A stretch of DNA of 64,000 nucleotides from Caprella mutica (taxonomy: Eukaryota > Arthropoda > Malacostraca > Amphipoda > Caprellidae). The notes below the pieces were generated by a model. The model did no database searches. It saw only the letters and a program-made list of their open reading frames with translations, and was not told the DNA's origin. Position 1 is the stretch's first letter. The number at the start of each line of letters is the position of its first letter. Of this stretch, positions 37,101 through 44,784 are shown piece by piece. A program made the translations under genes and the position numbers. Location of the stretch: NCBI GenBank assembly GCA_947561585.1, contig CANNZV010000122.1, positions 389,504 to 453,503 of the forward strand, in the 5' to 3' direction.

Positions 37101-40100
37101 AGTCAAAACAGGATCTTGAGTATCCGTTACTTTGATTAACTGAGTATGATTCATTGTTTCATTAGTACACCAGTCAACAACGATGTACTTTCTCAACATT
37201 TTAAATCCACTTCCACAAATATCAATTACTACAGGATCTCCATCTAATGTAACTGCAATGTTATCACATCCTAAGTCAGTAATAGGAGCAGGAAGAGCCG
37301 TTCCACATTCTAAAGTAACATCAGCAGGTAATTCACCAGCGATATCAGCAATAGTTGTAGGAGTAATGCTAATTGTTTGAGTACAAGATGAAGTATTGTT
37401 ATATCCATCTGTAATTGTCCAAGAACGAGTAATCGCTTGAGTACCAGCACAAATCTCACCAGCCTCAGAGTCAGAGTAAACTAAAGTAGCAGGTCCACAA
37501 GGATCAAATCCAATTACAGTAAATGTATTTGGTCCAGAAGGAATTACAGTAGCTGAAGCAGGAACAGGATATTCAACAGTTCCACTATTAGCAGCTTTAA
37601 GATTTAAAGTTACATCAATGTTTCCACCGTCACCAAAAGCTAAATCTTCAACAGAAACTGTCCAAGTACCTTGAGCATCTTCTCCATCAAAAGCAGAAAG
37701 TGCTTGTAATGATTGGAAAGAACCAACTGGAGGACATTGTCCGTCCATATCAGCATAAGTAGCAGCAGCTTCATCATCCATTACAACATCCATATCTTGA
37801 CCCGCAGCATTGTTACATCCAAATCCAGGACCTCCTAGATTGTTTAATAATTCAACAGTAGTTCCAGCAGGAGAAGTAACAGAAATTACTAAATCTCCAA
37901 CCCATGTGTGAGTAGTACTAATTGATACATTTAAATCTTGAACTTCATCGCCCGCATCAACTACTACAGTTTCAGTTACTGTTGCAGCATCTTGTGATGG
38001 GAAAGTAGGGAAAGAATAATCTAAAGTAGCAGCTACAGATGCTCCTGGGTCAGTAGATTCATTACATCCTACAGAAAGGTCAGTACATTCTAAGTCTGGA
38101 ATTAATTTATCTTCAACTAAGATAGATCCCCAACATGGGTTTCCTGATGGATTAGTCACCATTACATTAATCGTTTGACCAATGTTTCCTGGGCCTAAAA
38201 CAACAAGTTGTCCTTGATTAGGACCATCAGCATAAGTTACAGGATAGTTATCATAACATCCGTAGTTATTTCCTTCTAAAATTTGATCAGCATTTAATAC
38301 TGCTTGACAATTTTCATCTAAAGAAATGTTTACTAAACTATTACAAGTAATGTCAGAAGAAGAAGGTACAAACTCATTAACTGTTACAGACCAGCTACAA
38401 GTAGTAGTGTTTCCTGCATTATCAGTAAATGAGTATGAATTAGTAGTAGTTCCAATAGGGAACGCAGATCCACTTGCTAAACCAGCAGTTTGCATTGGCT
38501 CAGCTGGTAAATTTCCGTTTAATTGGAAAACCATTTGATCAGTAAATCCACCAACTACGTTACTTGCTACATCTGGGTTAGGTACACCACAGAAGTTAGA
38601 AGCTAACCATGTTTGTCCACCTGCAATAACACCTGCGTTATTGTAACCAGGAACGAATCCGTTTGTAAATGATCCGTTAGGAGCAACCATCTCTAAAACT
38701 ACAACAGTACCAGCAGGGATAGTTCCTGTCATTGGCATATTTCCTAGTGCATTTCCACTAGGACCAAATGATTGAGTACCAGTAGCTAATAAAGTTAAAT
38801 CAGCATAGTTAAATCCACCAGCTGGTGTAGAAGCAATGCTGTACACATTAACTGTTAAATCAACTGTTCCAAAAATTTGGAAAATACCAAAATCAACACT
38901 TGAGATTGTGATATCTTCAGTTACACCCAATGCTGGGTAATCATGTACTACCAATGTTTGGTATCCACCTCCTGGGCAAGCCAAAGAGTTAGTGAAAGAG
39001 TTAATATCATTATTTAATGATAAATTAACTGCAGGTCCAAATACTGGGCAGTTATCAGTTCCAGTTACTGCGTAGCTAATTACTTGCTCACATGCACCTG
39101 GGTCCAAGTTAATTGTTGTATTAGATGGGCAAGATAATACTGGATCTTCATCATCAGTTACAGTAACTGTAGTTGAAGCAGTAACACCACCTGAAGTAAA
39201 GGTAACTGTAGTTGTTCCTACTGGATAAACTCCAGAAGCATCAGCACCACCGCCATTAAAGTCATTTGTAACTGGATCAGTACATCCTGCAGGAGTAGAT
39301 ACAACACTAACCTGTGCACCACAAATACCAGCATCATTTGAAACTGTTTGAGCTGCTGGAGCAGTAATTATACATGCTGGCAAGTTAAAGTTCAAAGTAA
39401 ATGCACCCGTATTTGCTCCAAAACCAGTAACATAAACATAGTATTCAGTTCCCGCTGTAACTGGAAAAGTAATACTTGATTGCAATCCACAATCATCATC
39501 GTTTCCTGCTAAGCAAGTCAAAGCTCCCGCAGGACCTTCAAAACCACCAATTTTTGTATCGAATCCTGAACCACATAAATCAAATGTAGCATCTCCTGTA
39601 AATGCAGGAGTAACAGTATACCATACACCACCTGTTGTATTTAAAGATGTTCCACAAAATCCTGGAGCATCTGCTGAACAAGCATCAACAGTTGTTCCAG
39701 CCACAGAACCTGTACCCGAATTAGCAGGTAAAGTTTCAGCATTTGCGATCAAATCATTTGCCACCGGACTTCCTGGGCAACTTGTACAATCTACAAAAGT
39801 TTCTCTACATGAATTTTGAACTCCGCATGCTGCATCTAATGCAACGTGTACTCTAGCAGAAGTAGCCGTAGCTGTCCAAGACACAGATCCAGTTCCTGTA
39901 GCTAATCCTGCTGCAGGCATATTTGCTAAATCTGTTACTGTTAAAAAATCTGTTGCAATTTCTGATGAGAAAGAATAGGTTTCTCCTACAACTAGATTAT
40001 TTACAGTAAAAAACTCCCCTGCAAAGTTACAGGTAGTTACGCTAGCCGTCGCACAGTTTAGTGTTGGAGGAGTATTCTCCGTACCAAACGATGCGCCGTA

Positions 40101-40175
40101 AATACATTGAGCATTTACTTGGTTAAATCCTACCAAGCAAATGAACAACATCATTAAAAAGTTAATTTTTTTCAT
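34158..40175 (-). CDS. Giant HYR-repeat T9SS surface protein, paralogue 3
   Basis: 2005 residues from the ATG at 40175; a TTG at 40190 would add five. Signal peptide 1-23 (ending V-N-A-Q). The N-terminal module (about 24-140) is Cys-rich and beta (T-F-V-D-C-T-S-C-P-G-S-P); a PPC-like domain follows (about 145-270, V-W-Y-T-V-T-P and Y-Y-V-Y-V-T-G-F). Then HYR, the C-P-G-G-G-Y-Q domain shared with paralogue 1, the I-S-L-D-E-N-C-Q block, a P-like domain (about 716-858), more HYR/Ig-like units, dockerin-like (about 1652-1766), cohesin-like (1778-1914) and sorting domain (1919-2005). The small gene ends 35 bases before the ATG. Likely a cell-surface scaffold or adhesin. Confidence 0.93.
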   Translation of the reverse strand: MKKINFLMMLFICLVGFNQVNAQCIYGASFGTENTPPTLNCATASVTTCNFAGEFFTVNNLVVGETYSFSSEIATDFLTVTDLANMPAAGLATGTGSVSWTATATSARVHVALDAACGVQNSCRETFVDCTSCPGSPVANDLIANAETLPANSGTGSVAGTTVDACSADAPGFCGTSLNTTGGVWYTVTPAFTGDATFDLCGSGFDTKIGGFEGPAGALTCLAGNDDDCGLQSSITFPVTAGTEYYVYVTGFGANTGAFTLNFNLPACIITAPAAQTVSNDAGICGAQVSVVSTPAGCTDPVTNDFNGGGADASGVYPVGTTTVTFTSGGVTASTTVTVTDDEDPVLSCPSNTTINLDPGACEQVISYAVTGTDNCPVFGPAVNLSLNNDINSFTNSLACPGGGYQTLVVHDYPALGVTEDITISSVDFGIFQIFGTVDLTVNVYSIASTPAGGFNYADLTLLATGTQSFGPSGNALGNMPMTGTIPAGTVVVLEMVAPNGSFTNGFVPGYNNAGVIAGGQTWLASNFCGVPNPDVASNVVGGFTDQMVFQLNGNLPAEPMQTAGLASGSAFPIGTTTNSYSFTDNAGNTTTCSWSVTVNEFVPSSSDITCNSLVNISLDENCQAVLNADQILEGNNYGCYDNYPVTYADGPNQGQLVVLGPGNIGQTINVMVTNPSGNPCWGSILVEDKLIPDLECTDLSVGCNESTDPGASVAATLDYSFPTFPSQDAATVTETVVVDAGDEVQDLNVSISTTHTWVGDLVISVTSPAGTTVELLNNLGGPGFGCNNAAGQDMDVVMDDEAAATYADMDGQCPPVGSFQSLQALSAFDGEDAQGTWTVSVEDLAFGDGGNIDVTLNLKAANSGTVEYPVPASATVIPSGPNTFTVIGFDPCGPATLVYSDSEAGEICAGTQAITRSWTITDGYNNTSSCTQTISITPTTIADIAGELPADVTLECGTALPAPITDLGCDNIAVTLDGDPVVIDICGSGFKMLRKYIVVDWCTNETMNHTQLIKVTDTQDPVLTCPADLTVSTTNNSCVGNVALIMPTATDCGGGVTFTMEASAGTISGNLLVGLPIGTHTVTFTGTDDCGNSATCTQEITVEDNVSPTAVCDEHTIVSLGSDGTALVNATTFDDGSNDNCEIVSMEARRMDNPNCPGFDGTSFGPTVPFYCCDVNNTIMVEFKVTDASGLTNTCMVEVEVQDKMAPIIACKPDITISCDDPLIDAILVNQPLPAAAVGLTGTPAVADNCNATVTSNVFFNNVDNCGTGVIRVLWSAVDPGGLFDNCEQKIFIEDANPFDGNSIVWPLDYEVNTCGTGLEPEDLPTPYSYPTWNDGTCSNVASTHDDTVLDFGADNACLKILRKWIIIDWCTVPTGADPTDPNTPGVHHYTQVIKVLNSTDPVIESFNGATTIDNFDPNCGNAFVAFDITASDDCTASNLLEYTWAFSTGTTGTGQSASGSFANGTYSVTFTVADQCGNTSTDSRTFTVADKKKPTPVCIFGIASTVMPSAQQVTIWASDFESGSSYDNCTDYNNLAFSFSPDITDDNIVITCADVPADGLVPVTLYVTDEAGNYDFCTTFIQVQDPNGSCPGPNTIFGSIATENDEVVEDVTVTVSDANGPMVTPVVTGVDGSFSFNMAIGTDYNVEAEKDINYLNGVTTYDLVLISKHILGTELLDSPYKIIAADANHTETVTTLDIVKLRALILHIDDELASNTSWRFVDANYTFNNAANPLGESFPEYVELDPNTAVPSNFVGIKIGDVNGTASPNSLLGTETRTMDGKLALQAEAATVAAGATFTVDFMAKDFNNIAGYQFSLGFDNSVVEFVDVTTNLEGLGANNFGLTKVGEGVITTSWNANKGVNVENDEVLFSITFVANTAVNTQDVININSRYTASEAYQSNDLLDVVLEFNGTETASGFELFQNTPNPFKAETMIGFNLPQAGEVTLKVFDVSGRILRLIEMDAVKGYNSVDLNRAGLDATGVLYYQLETATETATKKMIIVD

Positions 40176-40210
40176 AAGAATTTTTTTCAAATGAGATAAT
40201 TCGTTTAAGA

Positions 40211-40597
40211 TTAATTTGTTACTAATGTCATCAAATCTTGATAGATAAGATCTAACTGAGGAGTCTCAGATTCTTTTGTACTCAATGTTTGGTACAAGTG
40301 TGTTCTACCTGCTTCTATAGCTTGAGCAACTGTAGCATCAGCGTTGCTTAGCGTTTTAGAAACGGTACCGTAAACTTCAATTCTTCTCATTGCACCAACG
40401 TACTCTGCACTCCCAGGAGTCAAAGATTGTAAAGATGATTTCAAAGAAACGATCTCTTGAATAACATTTTGGCTAGCAACTGGACTATCTGCTAACGTTA
40501 CAAAAGGCGTAGTCTTTTGCGCGTAAGTAGTCATTGCGAAACCAAGAACTATCAAGAAAACTGAAAGAATACGTTTTACCATAAATCCTTTTTTCAT
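40211..40597 (-). CDS. Small secreted cassette protein, paralogue 3
   Basis: 128 residues, ATG at 40597. Signal peptide 1-27 ending Y-A-Q. It is the most diverged of the three small proteins but keeps the core E-V-Y-G-T-V-S-K-T-L-S-N-A-D-A-T-V and A-Q-A-I-E-A-G, and a tail I-Y-Q-D-L-M-T-L-V. Predicted helical, no Cys in the mature part. First gene of the cassette array in the direction of transcription, 35 bases ahead of its giant partner. No recognised family. Confidence 0.82.
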   Translation of the reverse strand: MKKGFMVKRILSVFLIVLGFAMTTYAQKTTPFVTLADSPVASQNVIQEIVSLKSSLQSLTPGSAEYVGAMRRIEVYGTVSKTLSNADATVAQAIEAGRTHLYQTLSTKESETPQLDLIYQDLMTLVTN

Positions 40598-41337
40598 GAG
40601 ATAGTAAATTTTTAAAAAGTGAAAAAATAAATATTTGTTTATCGATAATAGCCTTGAGACTTATTCTCTTGACTGGAAATCCTTAGTATATGGCATAAAA
40701 AAACATAGCCGAGCATGAGCAACAAATGCCCATTCGGAATTTTTTTTTTATTAGTATTTGATTGAGGTATAAAGATTTAATTAAACAACAACTAAGGCAT
40801 TCAAGTAAGGAATAACTTGTCGAGTCTAGGCCATAGAAATCTTAGCCTAAATAATCTTTATTAACGGTTTGGGAAAAATTAAAACATTGATTTTTTTATA
40901 AAAAAATCAAAAAACGGTTTGAAAAAATTAACGGTTAGTGGGAGGGTAAACAAAGTAGAATTAAGAGATAAGAATGATTTAATTTACTTTGTCAGTTTTG
41001 AGGTATTCTTTACTATAAAACCATTTCAAGTTAAAATGAATTTTGCTTACAATTAAGAATCGCTTGACAAATATAGAGTTCTTATTGGAATTGAAAAAAC
41101 ATTTTAATTCTTTTTTTTTAACATATCTTAAAAAAAATATTCTCTATTTCCTGCTATTATTAGTATTCTGATAGTTTTTAAATAAAAAAACAACTATAAA
41201 CAACTGGATATCAACACTTTACAGGTTCAACCAAATCTATGCTCAAATGGCATTATCACATATTTCCGTTCAAAAAAATTAAACATATTTTCTTGTAAAA
41301 TAAGCTAAAACACAAGAGTATATATTAATTTTAAACC
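40598..41337. other. Divergent intergenic region, 740 bases
   Basis: Separates the cassette array (minus) from the PLP decarboxylase gene (plus), so it should hold both promoters. It contains the clearest cassette leader motifs (40860-40962). The rest is AT-rich with no gene. Confidence 0.6.
40860..40962 (-). promoter_or_regulatory. Cassette leader motif pair, copy 3
   Basis: Plus-strand elements: ATTAACGGTTTGGG (from 40859) and TTAACGGTTAGTGGGAGGGT (from 40928), with an extra AAAACGGTTTG between them (about 40911). Order and spacing resemble copy 2. They lie 260-365 bases ahead of the first small gene on its strand. Confidence 0.5.
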
Positions 41338-42801
41338 ATGATTAGTAAAATAAAAACATTAGAAGAACAAGCTCGTATACTTGAACCGAATAATTCGCAA
41401 CGCAATCTTTGGCAAAGAAAAACCGAAGCTTATGCCTTTAGTTTTTTAGACCAACTTCCCCATGCAAAAACCTATATTCAATCTAAAAACAATGGTAAAG
41501 ATCTTGCAAAATATCCAATAAAAGATACTCCTCTTCCTATCGAAGAAGTATTACAAGTTTTGGAAAAAAATGTAGACCAACCTGGTCTAAATCCAGCCTC
41601 GGGAGGGCATTTAGGATATATCCCTGGTGGTGGAATATTTCCAACTGCTCTAGGAGATTATCTTGCTGCTGTTACCAATCGATATGCTGGAGTTTACTTT
41701 GGAGGACCAGGTGCCGTAAGAATGGAAAATATTCTAATCAAATGGATGTGCTCTATTATGGGATACCCTTCAAGTGCTTCTGGCAATCTTTCCTCTGGAG
41801 GATCGATTGGAAATTTAATTGCCATTGTAACGGCAAGGGATTTTAAAAAAGTCAAATCGCAGGATATTCCAAATTCAGTTATTTACTTGACAAGTCAAGT
41901 ACACCATTGTGTACAAAAAGCCATTCGTATTGCAGGATTAAACGAAGTGCAAACCAAATATATCCCTGTTGATAAAAATTTCAAGATGGATATGGATGTT
42001 CTTCGCCAAGAAATTCAAAATGATCTGAATGCAGGAAAAAAACCATTTTTATTGATTGGCTCAGCAGGGACTACTGATGTGGGAGCAATTGATCCCTTAA
42101 ATGACATGGCAGATATTGCGGAAGAATATAATCTTTGGTTTCATGTGGATGCTGCTTATGGGGGATTTTTTGTTTTAACAGAAGAAGGCAAAAAAAAGCT
42201 CAGCGGAATTGAACGATCCGATTCTTTGGTCATTGATCCACATAAGGGATTATTTCTGTCTTATGGTTTAGGAACCGTTTTGATAAAAAATGTTAAAGCA
42301 CAGCAAGATGCTCATTTTTACCAAGCTAATTATATGCAAGATGCTTTCCTAGACCAAGAAGAATTATCCCCCGCAGACTTGTCTCCAGAATTAACCAAAC
42401 ATTTTAGAGGACTTCGAATGTGGTTACCACTTCAATTATTTGGTGTTGCTCCTTTTAAAGCCGCACTTTCTGAAAAACTTCTGCTCACGCAATATTTTTA
42501 TAAAAAAATTCAAACCTTAGGATTTAAGGTAGGGCCTTTTCCTGAATTATCGGTAATGATCTATCGATATATCCCTGAACATAGTGATGCCAATGAATTC
42601 AATGCTAAATTGATACAACATGTCCATAAAGACGGACGTGTTTTTCTTTCATCTACAACAATTGAAGGTATTTATTGGCTTCGAATTGCTATTTTAGCAT
42701 TTAGAACTCACTTGGAGACTGTTGATTTATGTCTTCAAGTTTTAAAAGAAGGAATAGAATTATTGGAAAAAGAGGAAAATAATATTGATCTAATATCATA
42801 G
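41338..42801 (+). CDS. PLP-dependent group II amino-acid decarboxylase
   Basis: 487 residues, ATG at 41338. Fold-type I decarboxylase of the aromatic-amino-acid/glutamate/diaminobutyrate group. Seen: S-G-G-S-I-G-N phosphate-binding region near 160, H-V-D-A-A-Y-G-G with the PLP-ring Asp near 271, and the Schiff-base Lys in D-P-H-K-G-L-F near 302. The N-terminus has P-A-S-G-G-H-L-G-Y-I-P-G-G, typical of the group. The substrate cannot be told from sequence; aromatic L-amino acids are a reasonable guess. Cytoplasmic, probably monocistronic. Confidence 0.93.
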   Translation: MISKIKTLEEQARILEPNNSQRNLWQRKTEAYAFSFLDQLPHAKTYIQSKNNGKDLAKYPIKDTPLPIEEVLQVLEKNVDQPGLNPASGGHLGYIPGGGIFPTALGDYLAAVTNRYAGVYFGGPGAVRMENILIKWMCSIMGYPSSASGNLSSGGSIGNLIAIVTARDFKKVKSQDIPNSVIYLTSQVHHCVQKAIRIAGLNEVQTKYIPVDKNFKMDMDVLRQEIQNDLNAGKKPFLLIGSAGTTDVGAIDPLNDMADIAEEYNLWFHVDAAYGGFFVLTEEGKKKLSGIERSDSLVIDPHKGLFLSYGLGTVLIKNVKAQQDAHFYQANYMQDAFLDQEELSPADLSPELTKHFRGLRMWLPLQLFGVAPFKAALSEKLLLTQYFYKKIQTLGFKVGPFPELSVMIYRYIPEHSDANEFNAKLIQHVHKDGRVFLSSTTIEGIYWLRIAILAFRTHLETVDLCLQVLKEGIELLEKEENNIDLIS

Positions 42802-42899
42802 TTTATTTTTTCATTATCTACATTTTACCATTTGAATCGTTTACCATTAGTAGTTTGGTTGAAAACTATTTTAAAATAATTAACAAACATAAATTTAAC

Positions 42900-43985
42900 A
42901 TGAGATTCTTTTTTACATTATTTTTAATAACAACATTATTACAAATTGGAAATTCGCAAGAAGAACCGAAAATTACTGAAGAGAAAATTTTTAAAGTTGT
43001 AGAAGAAATGCCTCGATTCCCTGGCTGTGAAGTAGGTGTGATGACTAGAGTCGAACGGAAGAAATGCGCCGAGAATAATATGCTTCGTTTTATCTATGGA
43101 AATATCAAATATCCTGACTCTGCTAGAGTCAATGGAACGGAAGGAAGAGTAGTGTTACAATTTGTCGTAGATAAAGAAGGCTTAGTTACAGATACAAAAA
43201 TATTAAAAGATATTGGAGATGGTTGTGGCGAAGAGGCGCTTCGGGTTATCAATATTTTACGTGACCAAAAAGTAACTTGGGTTCCAGGGAGACAAAGAGG
43301 CGAACCTGTAAAAGTTCAATACACTTTGCCCGTATCATTTAAGCTTCAAGAAGAACTTCCTTACACTATTCTAAATGGTGATTCTATTTATTTAAGTTTA
43401 GAAACACCAGTTAAATTTAAGGACGGTGAAGATGCACTAAAAGCTTTTCTAGCAACTGAAACAATGTATCCTGCTAGTGGTCTTGATAGCTGCTTAATGG
43501 GCTCTATGAAAAGTGAATTAATTGTACGCCCTAATGGTTCTGTTCAACTTCTCGAAACGATTGATTTTAGCAACCTTGGAACTGACTTTTTGTTTGAAGT
43601 AATTAAGCTTGTTCCCAAGTTAGAAAACCAATGGATTCCAGCTACTTATGATGGAAAGCCAGTTACAACAATTTATCCTATAAGAATAGAATTTCGTCCG
43701 ACTTCAGATGGTTGTAAAAGTATTGTTAAGGATTATGAACTAACTGAAAAATCAGTTCAAGGTGCAGTAGAGTTACATGACCAAGAAGACTCTGCAAATG
43801 GATTGGTAAGGATGAATGACGCACTTGAAAAATTCCCTAATAATACAGAATGGTTATACTTCAGAGGTATTATGCATATGAGCTTAAAAGACAATGATGC
43901 GGCTTGTGCTGATTTCCAAAAAATTTCAGAAATATTACCAGTACCTTGGTATGAGAAATGGATAGGAATGATTTGCAGACTATAG
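42900..43985 (+). CDS. Secreted TonB C-terminal domain protein
   Basis: 361 residues from the ATG at 42900, which gives a signal peptide ending N-S-Q; a TTG at 42855 would bury it. A TonB C-terminal fold covers about 70-158 (N-I-K-Y-P-D-S-A-R, G-R-V-V-L-Q-F-V-V-D). A second, weaker TonB-like unit follows (about 190-275), with V-R-P-N-G-S-V. The C-terminus has a short TPR-like helix pair (A-L-E-K-F-P-N-N-T-E-W-L-Y-F-R-G). It has no membrane anchor or proline-rich stretch, so it is not a classical TonB. A periplasmic envelope protein is likely. It ends facing the gluconate-dehydrogenase-like gene across inverted repeat 7. Confidence 0.85.
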   Translation: MRFFFTLFLITTLLQIGNSQEEPKITEEKIFKVVEEMPRFPGCEVGVMTRVERKKCAENNMLRFIYGNIKYPDSARVNGTEGRVVLQFVVDKEGLVTDTKILKDIGDGCGEEALRVINILRDQKVTWVPGRQRGEPVKVQYTLPVSFKLQEELPYTILNGDSIYLSLETPVKFKDGEDALKAFLATETMYPASGLDSCLMGSMKSELIVRPNGSVQLLETIDFSNLGTDFLFEVIKLVPKLENQWIPATYDGKPVTTIYPIRIEFRPTSDGCKSIVKDYELTEKSVQGAVELHDQEDSANGLVRMNDALEKFPNNTEWLYFRGIMHMSLKDNDAACADFQKISEILPVPWYEKWIGMICRL

Positions 43986-44036
43986 ATAAAGTACTGATTA
44001 CCAGGTATTTAAGAAGTATATTTAAGATGTAAAAAT

Positions 44037-44096
44037 AAGATTTAAGATTTTTTTCGAAAACTATTTACAAAGTTTTTAAAAAGAATCTTAAATCTA
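44037..44096. repeat. Inverted repeat 7, bidirectional terminator-like
   Basis: AGATTTAAGATT (44038-44049) pairs with AATCTTAAATCT (44084-44095), and the flanking A/T runs extend the stem. It lies between the convergent ends of the TonB-domain gene and the minus-strand gene at 44140. Confidence 0.8.
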
Positions 44097-44139
44097 ATTT
44101 CTTAAAACCTTACCTCTTTTTTCAAATAAAACAATACTT

Positions 44140-44721
44140 CTACAAAGACCAACTTCTTCCATTCGGCACACTCTCCAAATCAATACATGCATGATATGCA
44201 GCCGGAACAGGATCGTAATTTAGTACCTCCTCCCCTACTTTTTCAGAAGTAAAATATCCTAGTAAAACTATCTCTTTTAGTTGAAGAAAAAACGATGGTT
44301 CGTCTCTTTCTTTTTCGCCTTTTGCACGATTCATAAGATCAGTAATCATTGCATCCATTTGGTCATTTTCTAAACTTGCAAATGATTTGTTATAAGCAGT
44401 TTTCGCATCTGCTTCCAACTGGTCTACTTGTTGTTTAAACCATGCCACTTCTTCAGTTTTATAAGATGGACTCATTGAATCAATAAACCGTTCAACCATC
44501 ACATCCTTAGCTCCTACGATTCCTTCTGTAGCAGGAATAATTCGTTCTGCTGCCTCTCTAATAGTATTGATTTGAGTTTCTGTAAAATTCGTTGGTTTCC
44601 ATACCTCCACAGGTGTTTTGGTATCTGCTTGGCAACCACTCATCACGCCTGCTATAGCCGATGCTGATACAGCATAGCCCATGATTAAAGCAGTTCTTTT
44701 TATGGCTTCTCTACGTTTCAT
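44140..44721 (-). CDS. Gluconate 2-dehydrogenase subunit 3-like protein
   Basis: 193 residues, ATG at 44721. The N-terminus has K-R-R-E-A-I-K-R-T-A-L, a Tat-like twin-Arg signal, then G-V-M-S-G-Cys30, a lipobox. The rest is helical with A-A-E-R-I-I-P-A-T near 57, as in the subunit-3 family that partners FAD-dependent GMC dehydrogenases. It follows the GMC gene by 63 bases on the same strand, so the two should form a periplasmic sugar or polyol dehydrogenase. The electron acceptor is not encoded nearby. Confidence 0.88.
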   Translation of the reverse strand: MKRREAIKRTALIMGYAVSASAIAGVMSGCQADTKTPVEVWKPTNFTETQINTIREAAERIIPATEGIVGAKDVMVERFIDSMSPSYKTEEVAWFKQQVDQLEADAKTAYNKSFASLENDQMDAMITDLMNRAKGEKERDEPSFFLQLKEIVLLGYFTSEKVGEEVLNYDPVPAAYHACIDLESVPNGRSWSL

Positions 44722-44784
44722 AATTTTTATTTATTAGAAAAATTCAAATAATAACTTATGGTTATAATTGAGTTTCTTCAACGT

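Noticed and set aside
20842..38538. Many plus-strand frames of 60-100 codons opposite the giant genes
   Set aside because: They are antisense shadows of the strongly biased Thr/Asn/Gly codons. They recur at the same offset in each paralogue and have no starts or context.
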